The position numbers were made by a program, and so were the translations under genes. From positions 82,218-146,217 of the forward strand of contig NZ_VJXY01000019.1 in NCBI RefSeq assembly GCF_014831675.1: a stretch of DNA of 64,000 nucleotides, read 5' to 3'. Source of the DNA: Komarekiella delphini-convector SJRDD-AB1 (lineage in GTDB: Bacteria; Cyanobacteriota; Cyanobacteriia; Cyanobacteriales; Nostocaceae). The notes beneath the pieces were generated by a model. The model worked only from the letters and a program-made list of their open reading frames with translations. It was not told the DNA's origin and ran no database searches. How positions within the stretch are numbered: position 1 is the first letter of the stretch; each line of letters starts with the position of its first letter. Below, piece after piece: positions 1 through 8,176 of the stretch.

Positions 1-484
1 GTGGTAAAGGAGTAGTTATTTGCCATTCTGGGTGCGGTGGCACGATAGTAACGTGAATGGGTTGTTTCTCCCAACCAGGTATCCTAAAAAATAGTGCCGC
101 ACCGTTGAAATAAGCATGAGTGGTATCCAAATGATTTGTCCGTACCGATAACTCATTCGCAAAAATACGGTAACGTACAGTTAATTCTAAAACATCAATT
201 TTCTCTACCTGCCAGTGATTCTTACTGATCTTCCGCCAAGGTAAAGGCTCATTCCCTCTAAAAGCTGTAAATTCCTGTAAGTTCTTGGCGTATTCTCGGA
301 CTAAATAGGAGCCGGGTGTCCATACTGGCAATTTTAAATCAAGAATTGGTGAGGAGTAATTCCCAAGGTTTAAAGTCACCTCAAACAGATGAGTTTCTGG
401 TGAGGGCATTGCTACTTGGTAATGAATCGTCGGCTCAGTTTGCTGGATGTGGGTGTTAAAACGAGGTGCTGTGGCTTCAGTCAT
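1..484 (-). CDS. M61 family peptidase (glycyl aminopeptidase-like), N-terminal part only
   Basis: An open frame runs from an ATG at 484 leftwards off the window edge (161 codons visible, no stop). The N-terminal beta-sandwich domain of M61 peptidases is recognisable from the stretch VWTPGSYLVREYAKNL at about residues 70-85, which is the family's conserved W-T-P-G-S-Y motif, followed by a second half with NHLDTTHAYFNGA. The catalytic HExxH region would lie beyond the window. The family removes N-terminal residues from peptides and acts in the cytoplasm. It is the upstream neighbour of the Crp-type regulator on the same strand, separated by 154 bases containing heptamer repeats. The family call is good, the substrate is unknown. 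Confidence 0.8.
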   Translation of the reverse strand, partial: MTEATAPRFNTHIQQTEPTIHYQVAMPSPETHLFEVTLNLGNYSSPILDLKLPVWTPGSYLVREYAKNLQEFTAFRGNEPLPWRKISKNHWQVEKIDVLELTVRYRIFANELSVRTNHLDTTHAYFNGAALFFRIPGWEKQPIHVTIVPPHPEWQITTPLP

Positions 485-506
485 CTTGGGTGTTGAGTTC
501 TGAGTT

Positions 507-550
507 ATTAGTTAATAGTCATTAGTCAACAGTCATTAGTCAATAGTCAA
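507..550. repeat. short tandemly repeated heptamers (TAGTCAN type)
   Basis: Degenerate 7-bp units of the type TAGTCAA/TAGTCAT are repeated through this gap. Such STRR heptamers are typical of heterocystous cyanobacteria and have no assigned function. Just after it, 605-636 holds a small dispersed-repeat-like segment (CGTTAGCGCAGCCTCTCGTA). Confidence 0.7.
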
Positions 551-638
551 AAACTGTGGACTGTTGACGTAACATTCAATACTTAGCACTCAATACTCAG
601 GACGGGCTAAACCGTTAGCGCAGCCTCTCGTAGAAAAA

Positions 639-1322
639 TTAGACTTTCCCAGCCAAATTCATCAACTGTTTGAAATTTACAAGATAAATAATGTTGTTGG
701 CATTGTCAATTTTGATCCACCCTTTTTCGTTGAGCTTTTCCATGATTTTCGTAGTTTCTTCAATACCGATTTCTGTAACCTCTGCTAAATCTTTGAAGGG
801 AATGTTAAAAATTTCTCTTCCTAAATTTGATTCTTGACCATAGCTTTCGCTTAAAGTGACTAGGGTATGGGCAAGTTTGACCGCTGGTGGTGAAGACCGC
901 ATTTGCAAGCGCAGGTTAATTTGCCGCAATCGCCGCACCATTAATTGCAGCATCCGGTGATGTAACTGTGGGTCTTTAAACAATATTTGAATAAAGCGCT
1001 CTCTGGAAATACTCAGCAAATTTACAGGTGAAAGGGCAATAACATCAGTTGAACGGGGAGATTCATCTAAAATTGCCATTTCGCCAAAAAAATCGCCCCG
1101 ACCAAAAATTGCCAGAGCTACTGAATCTTCCCCGGAGGTGCGCCGGACTTTGACCCAACCAGAAACCACTAAGTAAACGGCGTTACCCCAGGCATCTTCC
1201 ATTACAACGGCTCGCCCAGCCGGATATTCATGTTCAATTGCAACATTGAGTAGCCATTCCAACGTCTGTGGATTGGCTGTACTCATTAAGGGGAAAAGTT
1301 CACTAAAAACCTCAGTCTGCAT
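639..1322 (-). CDS. Crp/Fnr family transcriptional regulator
   Basis: A 227-residue protein with an N-terminal cyclic-nucleotide-binding (cNMP) beta-roll at about residues 20-130, including the phosphate-cassette-like run GRGDFFGEMAILDESPRSTD, a long dimerisation helix (about 130-150) and a C-terminal winged helix-turn-helix (about 165-215: FNIPFKDLAEVTEIGIEETT). The order is that of Crp/Fnr regulators. The cassette GEMAILDESPRS keeps the Glu and Arg that bind the ribose and phosphate of cAMP in Crp, so it may bind a cyclic nucleotide, although sequence alone cannot show which. No cysteine cluster of the Fnr type is seen. It lies downstream of patU and hetZ on the same strand, with about 200 bases in between. 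The target genes are unknown. Confidence 0.85.
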   Translation of the reverse strand: MQTEVFSELFPLMSTANPQTLEWLLNVAIEHEYPAGRAVVMEDAWGNAVYLVVSGWVKVRRTSGEDSVALAIFGRGDFFGEMAILDESPRSTDVIALSPVNLLSISRERFIQILFKDPQLHHRMLQLMVRRLRQINLRLQMRSSPPAVKLAHTLVTLSESYGQESNLGREIFNIPFKDLAEVTEIGIEETTKIMEKLNEKGWIKIDNANNIIYLVNFKQLMNLAGKV

Positions 1323-1521
1323 GAAATATTAGCAAGAAATGGATTCAAGAGCGGAAAACTAATTTTGCTACTATAAGTTTGTTTAAACCGTAATCTTATG
1401 CAGAATACGGGCGCAAAATTTGCACATATTTGATCTGAACCTCTAAGGTCAGTCGCTCTAGGGTTCCATTACAAAATAACAACTATGTATAGGATCGAAA
1501 TCAGCGGTTTCACTGACAGAG

Positions 1522-2799
1522 CTATGATTTGCTGATTGTTATTGAGTCGTTATCTAGTGAGAGTATTTTGATTTGTTGGTCTAAATTTTCTACTAGTTGA
1601 TTGAGTGCAACTAAAGCTTCTAATTGCTGAAAGTCAAGGCTAGGATTCAAGAGAAGCCGTTCTTGTAGTTCATGCAACTTGAAACTTAGTTGCTGAGCAA
1701 TTCCCAAAGCATCGCGGCCTAGACGCGTCAATTGTTGTTGTTGATAAAACTTTAATGCTGCTCCCCGCAATACTTGTAGTGTAGCCTCTTCGCCATAAAT
1801 TCCCGGCATGATTCGCAAACGTAATAACAGGCGGTTTTGTTGATACACGCATTCTTTTTCTACTTGCTTTGGTTCTGCAATCGTAGTGACAGGTAGGGAA
1901 GCAAACCGCTTTAATTCATTGAGTACTCCTTGGAAAACAGAGAGTGGCAGCTTATCTAAAACAGACTGCAAAACTCCATTGTCACTCCACAGTATTTTGC
2001 CTTCGTAAGGTTGTCTTTCTAAATACAGCCGACCAATTCCGCCAGCTAAAATGCGTCCTAGTAATTCTTCTAGTAATTTCTTGGGTGGTAGTGTTGGAAG
2101 TACTGCAATAGGACTAAATAAATCGGGAACTTGTGCTGGTAAAATAGGTAAATTATCTGGCAGTGCTGTCTCAAAAGTATTCTTCTCTTGCTCACTATTG
2201 CCAGGAGTCAAGAAGTTGGTAATTTTAGACAAGTTATTTAGGTCTGAGATTGAAGAGGCTGGGATTGGGGGTAAATCTACCCGTTGCCAAGAATGTTTAG
2301 AATTTTGTGTCTGAGGCATCATCAATATTGGTGGCTGATGTGATTCAGAATCCTTATTTTTAGAGGAAATAGGTTTGTCAGTATTTGTAGCTGCGCTATT
2401 TTTTAAGGAAAATTCTGCTGGCTTGGCTGGCACGGATGTGTTTTTGTGGTTGAGGTAGGCTGATAGTATTGTGCGGTGAGTGTCAGATGCGATCGCCTTA
2501 GCTACCATTGAGCAATTGATATAAGACAAAATGCGCCCAACATAATCTAATGCCTCACTGTCTTGTGGATGAACCATGCCCAGCAAGAGGCTATTGTCTT
2601 TTAATGCAAAGGGCAAAATTTGGTGGTATAGGCAAGCTTCAAATGACAAGAGACTATCAATTAGCTGGAATATTTGCTGGCGATCGCTAAGTAACTCTCT
2701 TGAAGTATCGCCTCCTTGTTCCCACTTAGTTTGAGTGGTGGTTAGTACTTGCTTCATAGTTGCTGCGGTATGAGTTGGTTTGCCCTCTGAAGACAACAT
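1522..2799 (-). CDS. patU: PatU-like heterocyst pattern protein
   Basis: A 425-residue protein directly downstream of hetZ on the same strand. In Anabaena PCC 7120 the hetZ gene is followed by patU5 and patU3, which correspond to one uninterrupted patU in most relatives; size and position here fit the single-gene form. Residues about 60-115 (LLLGMVHPQDSEALDYV and following) resemble the MshEN/GspE N-terminal fold found in type II secretion ATPases. A proline- and serine-rich low-complexity linker follows (about 125-235), then a conserved C-terminal region (about 240-425) rich in Leu and Arg. No Walker A motif is present, so it is not an ATPase. PatU affects heterocyst spacing; the molecular role is unclear. 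The assignment rests on synteny and recollection of the family. Confidence 0.72.
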   Translation of the reverse strand: MLSSEGKPTHTAATMKQVLTTTQTKWEQGGDTSRELLSDRQQIFQLIDSLLSFEACLYHQILPFALKDNSLLLGMVHPQDSEALDYVGRILSYINCSMVAKAIASDTHRTILSAYLNHKNTSVPAKPAEFSLKNSAATNTDKPISSKNKDSESHQPPILMMPQTQNSKHSWQRVDLPPIPASSISDLNNLSKITNFLTPGNSEQEKNTFETALPDNLPILPAQVPDLFSPIAVLPTLPPKKLLEELLGRILAGGIGRLYLERQPYEGKILWSDNGVLQSVLDKLPLSVFQGVLNELKRFASLPVTTIAEPKQVEKECVYQQNRLLLRLRIMPGIYGEEATLQVLRGAALKFYQQQQLTRLGRDALGIAQQLSFKLHELQERLLLNPSLDFQQLEALVALNQLVENLDQQIKILSLDNDSITISKS

Positions 2800-3301
2800 A
2801 AGTATGATTACTTGGTGTTTGCTCTTATACTATATATCTTGCCTTTAATTTAGTAGGCTGTTAATAAAGATACTTTGTTGAGTTGTTAAAAATTAAACTA
2901 TTTTCATTCCTGATGGGGATGAATACACAAGCCTATCCGTATCAAAAATCTGAATACTGATAAGTATGAGCTACAGGATACACTTCCTATCACCTCGTTG
3001 TATTTTATTTAAACGAGTACTGCCATAACTACACATAAAACTACACATAAGTAGAGGTGGGTAGAAGATGAATTTTAGATGTGGATCAATCTAAATTCAA
3101 AAATCTTCAATGAAAAACCCCATCCACAATGTCATGGAGCATGGGGAATCACCAATAACGCCAGTTCAACGCCAATCGCTACAACAGATAGCGCAGCGTA
3201 AAGCCTTCTCTTTTCTAAGCGAGGTTGCGCCAACGCTAACGGCACAGCTTCTCTACGTCACTTGCTCTTTGAATTTTCCTGCCAACTTTTGATGAATCTA
3301 G
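2800..3301. other. patU-hetZ intergenic region
   Basis: About 500 bases with no convincing gene. It must hold the patU promoter if patU is transcribed separately. A small dispersed-repeat-like stretch (GCGCAGCGTAAAGCCTTCTC at about 3192-3211 and the following GCGCCAACGCTAACGGC) sits in it. An open frame of 60 codons on the plus strand over 3110-3292 runs through that repeat and looks spurious. Confidence 0.5.
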
Positions 3302-4489
3302 TTATTCCTGGGTTCTTAAAGTTTGGGCTGTGAGATAGACTTTTGTCCATTCGCCCATTACTTGATGGGTTTTGAGTTTTAACTGTTGAGCTGTTGCTTC
3401 TATTGAGTTACCTGCTCTCCGTAAATCTAGGATTTGTCGCCCAAGATGAGTTAATTGTTCATAAAGTTGCTGCCATTGGTTTTGTGTTAGCCCCAAGTTA
3501 TTTTCTTGCAAAGAAATTGAAAGCCAACTATCCACGAGTTCTGGTTTACTTTTGAGAGCAAAAACACGCACGGCGTGGTAACTAATTTTTTCTCGTAGTC
3601 GGTATACGTCCTTAATAGGTTTGTTCAGCCTTTTAGCGATTTCTTCTTGAGACTTACCTTGTAGATAGAGCCGTAGCCACTCTACTGCCTCTGTTCCCAA
3701 GTTTTCTTGTAAATAATTTTCAAATTCTTTTTGTACTCCCTGACGCAGCACTTGCTGTTCTTCTATGTGTTGTGCTTCTTGATATTCCGCGATCGCCTGA
3801 CTATCCACTAGGTTAACTCGGTTGTCAGTGTCGTCTGTTAAAATTTCTTCTGATACTAACCTAATCAAGTCCCGGCTTGGCACTTGGGTTAAACCGCCAC
3901 GCTGTGTGCGACGCAAGTAATTGACAAAGCGGTAAACTAATAGGGGTTGATTGCGTACTGGTCGTAAACAATACTCTTCTACACTGGCAAATAGCAGAGT
4001 ATCCCGCAATCGTTTATCGGTGGTGAATTTTGCAATGTCAGCCATTTGCTGCTGCATGTATGTATCGCTTTGCAGCAATTCTTGGAGTACTTCTTGCAAC
4101 ACATCCATAACACTACGCTGGCGATCGCGGCTGAGAGCAATCCAAGTCTGGATTTTATTGCGTAACGTCACTATACTTCCCAGCCGAGTTATTAAGTTGC
4201 GATAAGCGCGTTCTCGCCCCATCCCTAAGTAGCGTTGACGTAAGATCCTCCAGCGATATTCCATCGCTTGCTTGGCGATATCGAGTTCCTTGGGATTGAG
4301 CAGATCAAACCGCTTGGAGTCAGCTCCCAACAACCATAGAAGAATACTTTGCCTAGCAGCCTCACTTTGCTCTGGACATTCGGCAGCTAGCCGCTTTCGC
4401 CAATAGAGTCCCAGTTTTTCCACATCCGTTGCCATAGCGAGATTGCGCTCCTCGAAACTCGATTTTAAAGTTTGCATCACAACCCCCAT
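3302..4489 (-). CDS. hetZ: HetZ, heterocyst differentiation protein
   Basis: A largely helical, basic protein of about 395 residues whose sequence matches my memory of HetZ (Alr0099 in Anabaena PCC 7120), an early regulator of heterocyst differentiation that works with HetR and HetP. Around residues 275-305 the run SQEEIAKRLNKPIKDVYRLR looks like a sigma-factor-type helix-turn-helix, and a second helix-turn-helix-like segment is near the C-terminus (SIEATAQQLKLKTHQVMGEW). The patU gene follows, as in other heterocystous strains. The start is uncertain: GTG at 4498, ATG at 4489 or ATG at 4477. The ATG at 4489 has GGAG only two bases away, while 4477 is preceded by a G-run at suitable spacing. 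A palindrome lies upstream at 4528-4546. Confidence 0.85.
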   Translation of the reverse strand: MGVVMQTLKSSFEERNLAMATDVEKLGLYWRKRLAAECPEQSEAARQSILLWLLGADSKRFDLLNPKELDIAKQAMEYRWRILRQRYLGMGRERAYRNLITRLGSIVTLRNKIQTWIALSRDRQRSVMDVLQEVLQELLQSDTYMQQQMADIAKFTTDKRLRDTLLFASVEEYCLRPVRNQPLLVYRFVNYLRRTQRGGLTQVPSRDLIRLVSEEILTDDTDNRVNLVDSQAIAEYQEAQHIEEQQVLRQGVQKEFENYLQENLGTEAVEWLRLYLQGKSQEEIAKRLNKPIKDVYRLREKISYHAVRVFALKSKPELVDSWLSISLQENNLGLTQNQWQQLYEQLTHLGRQILDLRRAGNSIEATAQQLKLKTHQVMGEWTKVYLTAQTLRTQE

Positions 4490-4527
4490 TTCTCCCACTT
4501 AATTTTTTAACTGGCAGTTGCCCCCGA

Positions 4528-4546
4528 TTTCATGAATTTCATGAAA
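4528..4546. promoter_or_regulatory. near-perfect palindrome upstream of hetZ
   Basis: TTTCATGAATTTCATGAAA reads as an inverted repeat of TTTCATGAA with a single central mismatch. It lies 30-60 bases before the hetZ start codon, a position suited to an operator or a 5' untranslated hairpin. It does not resemble the HetR site I know from hetZ and hetP promoters. No regulator is assigned. Confidence 0.45.
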
Positions 4547-4629
4547 ACATCTCAGTGATTCCACTTTTATTACGTCTTGAGTTACTAGATTTATGCAGAA
4601 ATTTTTGCATTGCATTTTGCTTTTAATTT

Positions 4630-4860
4630 TCAAGTATCGGAAATCACTGTCTCTAAGGCATTTTCGTAAATTCTGTTTATTTCGAGTTTTTGTAAAGTTA
4701 TGTTTTGTAAACGAAGAATAGCAATCTTCCCAGAGTCAAGAAAGCGATAGACTTTTGCTGGATATGGGTTGAAAAAATCTGAACATTTCGCACCCAATTC
4801 TAAGGAACGAATATAATTTAACTCAGTGTTCAGACGTTGTTTTAACAGTATAAGTTTCAT
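4630..4860 (-). CDS. small hypothetical protein
   Basis: An ATG-started frame of 76 codons on the same strand as hetZ, about 130 bases upstream of its start. The protein is helical with a basic N-terminus (MKLILLKQRLNTELNYIRSL) and one cysteine. I do not recognise a family, and no strong ribosome binding site is visible before the ATG. It could be real or a chance frame in AT-rich DNA. Confidence 0.3.
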   Translation of the reverse strand: MKLILLKQRLNTELNYIRSLELGAKCSDFFNPYPAKVYRFLDSGKIAILRLQNITLQKLEINRIYENALETVISDT

Positions 4861-5673
4861 TTCTACGAAACCTCACTGGAAATTGAAAATTTTAGTATTA
4901 TTTTATACTTTAAAATCTATCTAGGATACTGTCTGTATAGTTATTGGTAGTTAGTATAAAATAACTAAAAAAATTTAATTTTGTAGATAAAGCCTTACTT
5001 GAAACTATCTTTGATTGTTATTGGTTACTATGTAATTTTTAAAGAGTAAAACACTTGTTTTTATTCCTTATTAATTTAACTAAAGGATATTAGCTTAAAT
5101 TTAACGTTAATTAAACCCATAGAACTCATAGAAACCTCATATAAAAACTCATAAACAACTTAATATATATTGATAATTCAAGACTTGACAGAAACAATCA
5201 AGTATTTCGTACACATGATGCAAAACGCTTGGTGTTAAGTCCGAAAAATTAAATTATGTATTTTTCAAGCTTTTGTTGGATTGAACGGAGTGAAACCCAA
5301 CTTTGTATTTTAGAAGAAGTGTTAGACCGTACTTCTTTGGGGAAGCAACAGCATCTCGTTTAAGAGAAGTTATGTTCATCAAGCGAGCTTCTTCGTCGAC
5401 GCTCAGGGTTCTCGGAAGCCGCAGTTCAGACTTCTCTCTATGATTAGATAAAACTTATTAAGATGTTATTAAAAGAAACTACGATTTAGATATAAGTATA
5501 AAATTTACTCTACTGTGCTAAATTGCGATCGCTATTCTAAATAATAGAGATAAATAGCCAAACCAGCTTCACAGACAAATTTGCCTCTGTATCAGAAAGC
5601 TTGTTTTAAAACCTTATATTCTCAAAAATCAATAGTCAATATTAATTTTGACTATTGACTATTGACTCTGATT
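4861..5673. other. AT-rich intergenic region with degenerate repeats
   Basis: About 800 bases without a gene. It is strongly AT-rich up to about 5250. At 5277-5303 there is a repeat with inverted ends (GTTGGATT...AACCCAAC type) common between cyanobacterial genes. A dispersed-repeat-like patch is at 5390-5430, and at 5633-5665 heptamer-like TTGACTATTGACTATTGAC repeats precede the ccmK4 stop. No RNA gene was recognised. Confidence 0.5.
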
Positions 5674-6024
5674 CTATCGCCCGTTAGACGACCTGACGAT
5701 GGGATTTTCCACAGATTCTCGATACTGTTGGACTGCTTCTGTATAAGCTATTGGCAGAACAGCTTCGACATTTTCATGAGGACGAGGAATAATCACCCAG
5801 GATTCTAGGGTACCGCCATAAACATTTTCTGCGGCTTCAACACCAGCAGCCATAGCTGTTTTAACCTCAGAAACATCGCCACGAATATTAACTGTAAAGC
5901 GAGCGCTACCTACTCTGATATAACCAACGAGGGTGACTCGACCGGCTTTTACCATAGCATCGGCTGCTGCTAGTACAGCAGGAAAACCTTTAGTTTCCAG
6001 TGCTCCAACTGCCTGTAGTGACAT
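5674..6024 (-). CDS. ccmK4: CcmK4, carboxysome shell hexamer protein
   Basis: A 116-residue single-BMC-domain protein (residues about 4-90). The opening [20 protein letters not shown] and the segment [20 protein letters not shown] are typical of CcmK4 paralogs; the pore loop carries RVGSAR instead of the KIGSGR of CcmK1/K2. Such proteins form hexamers that tile the beta-carboxysome shell and may tune permeability. A short polar C-terminal tail follows the domain. A clear AAGGAG lies 7 bases before the ATG. The gene follows ccmK3 by 86 bases on the same strand, the usual ccmK3-ccmK4 satellite arrangement away from the main ccmKLMN operon. McdA/McdB-like genes lie close by, which strengthens the carboxysome context. 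Confidence 0.9.
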   Translation of the reverse strand: MSLQAVGALETKGFPAVLAAADAMVKAGRVTLVGYIRVGSARFTVNIRGDVSEVKTAMAAGVEAAENVYGGTLESWVIIPRPHENVEAVLPIAYTEAVQQYRESVENPIVRSSNGR

Positions 6025-6110
6025 TAGTAATCTCCTTTAGGAATAAACTGTATGTGGCGCTATTAGTTAATTGTACGAAGCTTCGCTACAGATTTTGATG
6101 GCGAAATTGC

Positions 6111-6422
6111 TTAGAACATGCGGAAAGGTTCTGATTCTTCAGTAAAGTGGATTGGTAGAATGGTTTCTACATTTTCCGGGGGATTAGGAACAATATAGTG
6201 GGTGATTACTGTACCAACCTTTACTTTCTCTCCGGCGTCAATTCCTGCTGCAACTGCTCTTTTGACTTCAGCAACATGTCCTCTGACGGCGACTAACAAA
6301 CGAGCGCTTTCAGCTTGACCATAATACACAATTGTGACTGCGGCAGATTTGACCATAGCATCTGCTGCGGCTAACACACTAGGGAAACCTAAAGTTTCAA
6401 TTACGCCAACCGCCATTGGCAT
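6111..6422 (-). CDS. ccmK3: CcmK3, carboxysome shell protein
   Basis: A single-BMC-domain protein of 103 residues starting MPMAVGVIETLGFPSVLAAA. The pore region reads QAESAR rather than KIGSGR, the deviation that marks CcmK3. CcmK3 is known to form mixed hexamers with CcmK4 in the beta-carboxysome shell, and the two genes are adjacent and co-directional here. A longer frame begins at a TTG at 6437, but GGGAG lies 8 bases before the ATG at 6422 (itself part of the longer frame), so 6422 is chosen. Upstream, 6423-6585 is a divergent promoter region shared with the alpha/beta hydrolase gene. Confidence 0.9.
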   Translation of the reverse strand: MPMAVGVIETLGFPSVLAAADAMVKSAAVTIVYYGQAESARLLVAVRGHVAEVKRAVAAGIDAGEKVKVGTVITHYIVPNPPENVETILPIHFTEESEPFRMF

Positions 6423-6585
6423 GGCATCAACTCCCAAATCAAGGAATAGGCGATATCAATTGTACGTGGCTTTAGTCCCAATTTTGACATTTTGGCAAAC
6501 TTTCTTTGATACCAATAGCTGAAAGAGAGCCTGTTAGTGCAAGTAGCGTTATGCAGGAGGCGGTTAATACTGTAGACTAAAATCT

Positions 6586-7473
6586 ATGTTTCCTAATTTT
6601 CTGCCTACAGCAGTTAGTCAACTTACTGAACCTACCTCGATCGCATTAGCTCAAAGCATTCAATCGTCAGCGATCGCTACCCCTCTAAGTAATCAACCAG
6701 TTACCACAACCTATGTACATTTGGGAAGTGGTGGAACGCCTATATTATTAATTCACGGTTTTGATAGTTCTGTATTAGAATTTCGTCGGCTTTTACCACT
6801 GCTTTCTCAAGATAATGAAACTTGGGCAGTAGATTTGTTGGGTTTTGGATTTACAAACAGACTTGCAGGAATTGCCTATAGTCCAACCACAATTAAAACC
6901 CATCTTTATTATTTCTGGAAAAATCTAATTAATCAACCTGTAATTTTGGTGGGCGCTTCGATGGGGGGTGCAACGGCAATTGATTTCACGCTGGCTTACC
7001 CGGAAGTGGTAAAAAAACTAGTGTTAATTGACAGTGCTGGTTTGGCGGGTGGTTCGCCATTGAGTAAATTAATGTTTCCTCCGTTGGATTATTTAGCTAC
7101 TCAGTTTTTGAGTAATCTAAAAGTGCGCGATCGCGTTTCCCGTATAGGATATAAAAACCAAAGTCTTGCTTCTATAGATGCTTTATGTTGTGGAGCATTA
7201 CACCTACAAATGCCTAGTTGGCATCAAGCTTTGATTGCTTTTACAAAAAGTGGTGGCTACAGTGCTTTTAGATTTAAGAAATTAGTAGAAATTGTGCAAC
7301 CAACGCTGATTTTGTGGGGCGATTCTGATAAGATTTTGGGTATTGGGGATGCCAAGCGGTTTAAAAGAGCAATTCCACACAGTACTTTAACCTGGATACA
7401 AGATTGTGGTCATCTCCCTCACTTGGAACAACCACAAATCACTGCCCAGTATATTTTAGAGTTTCGGGATTAA
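6586..7473 (+). CDS. alpha/beta hydrolase
   Basis: A 295-residue alpha/beta-hydrolase. The oxyanion region LLIHGFDSS is near residue 60, the nucleophile elbow VGASMGG has its Ser at about residue 127, the acid is probably in LWGDSDK (about 246) and the catalytic His is in CGHLPHLEQP (about 275), so the triad is complete. The first 45 residues are polar and variable with no clear signal peptide. The substrate is not predictable. The gene is transcribed divergently from ccmK3 and points towards mcdB, ending 43 bases from it, so it sits inside the carboxysome gene block, but nothing in it shows a carboxysome role. Confidence 0.85.
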   Translation: MFPNFLPTAVSQLTEPTSIALAQSIQSSAIATPLSNQPVTTTYVHLGSGGTPILLIHGFDSSVLEFRRLLPLLSQDNETWAVDLLGFGFTNRLAGIAYSPTTIKTHLYYFWKNLINQPVILVGASMGGATAIDFTLAYPEVVKKLVLIDSAGLAGGSPLSKLMFPPLDYLATQFLSNLKVRDRVSRIGYKNQSLASIDALCCGALHLQMPSWHQALIAFTKSGGYSAFRFKKLVEIVQPTLILWGDSDKILGIGDAKRFKRAIPHSTLTWIQDCGHLPHLEQPQITAQYILEFRD

Positions 7474-7516
7474 CTCCCAAACATAACGACTTTTTCAGTA
7501 AAAGCTGGATTAGAGT

Positions 7517-8176
7517 TTAATCAAGTAACCACATCTCATTAGAAGCATCAGCAGAGTCGTTTGGTTGATAGTCTGCTTGATGTTGATTGTCTGGTTGATA
7601 CTGAGCCAGATTTTCAGATGAGCGGTGTGATTTTTTGTAGTTCAGTGGGTTATAGCTTTCCTTTACTGGTCTTATCGCACTTGTTTTTTCTATTAGCTTA
7701 GAGTTAGATTTTTCTACGGGTTTTGCAGCATTTTTTTCTTCTATTAGCTTAGAGTTAGATTTTTCTACGGGTTTTGCAGCATTTTTTTCTTCTATCAGCT
7801 TAGAGTTAGCTTCTGCAAGTTGTAGTGCTGTTTTTTTAGCTTCGTGCAATTCTTTTGTTAGCCGTTCTGCTGATGCTTCTTGTTCAGATAACTTTGATTG
7901 CAAATCAATAATTTGCTGCTGAAGTTCAGCTTCTTTTTTATGGTTTTTTTCTAGGTTTTCTGTCAATTCTTTGACAGTTGCTTCTAAATCAGCCTTGGTT
8001 GGATTTGTGCGCCTAGTAGAAGTTGGTTCAGTTTCCTGTGCTGGCGTTTCTTCAGTTGCGGAAGCATTTTCTTCCACAATTTCCTCAGATGCGATTTCAA
8101 TTGCATCTTCACCTTCGGGAGGTGTAAATTTTTGTGCCTCCTCTTGTATTAAGTCGGTGAGACGTTTCTTAACCAT
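7517..8176 (-). CDS. mcdB: McdB-like carboxysome positioning protein
   Basis: A 219-residue acidic, Glu/Gln-rich protein with a predicted coiled coil (about residues 55-150), low-complexity flanks and a C-terminal MWLLD. McdB proteins are known for disorder, a coiled-coil middle and an invariant tryptophan close to the C-terminus, and they act with the ATPase McdA to spread carboxysomes over the nucleoid. All three features are seen. The start is taken as the ATG at 8176, which overlaps the TAA of the upstream ParA-type gene by one base and has GGAGG five bases ahead; an in-frame ATG at 8188 is less likely. Residues about 130-165 contain a tandem 17-residue repeat. No sequence search was run, so the family call rests on architecture and neighbours. 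Confidence 0.72.
   Translation of the reverse strand: MVKKRLTDLIQEEAQKFTPPEGEDAIEIASEEIVEENASATEETPAQETEPTSTRRTNPTKADLEATVKELTENLEKNHKKEAELQQQIIDLQSKLSEQEASAERLTKELHEAKKTALQLAEANSKLIEEKNAAKPVEKSNSKLIEEKNAAKPVEKSNSKLIEKTSAIRPVKESYNPLNYKKSHRSSENLAQYQPDNQHQADYQPNDSADASNEMWLLD
7692..7793. repeat. perfect 51-bp tandem duplication inside mcdB-like gene
   Basis: Two consecutive 51-bp units are identical and in frame, giving two copies of the peptide SNSKLIEEKNAAKPVEK; a third, diverged copy adjoins (SNSKLIEKTSAIRPVKE). Identity at DNA level suggests a recent slippage or duplication event that lengthens the linker after the coiled coil. Confidence 0.85.

Noticed and set aside
3110-3292. 60-codon plus-strand frame between patU and hetZ
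   Set aside because: It runs through dispersed-repeat DNA, has no ribosome site and no recognisable protein features.
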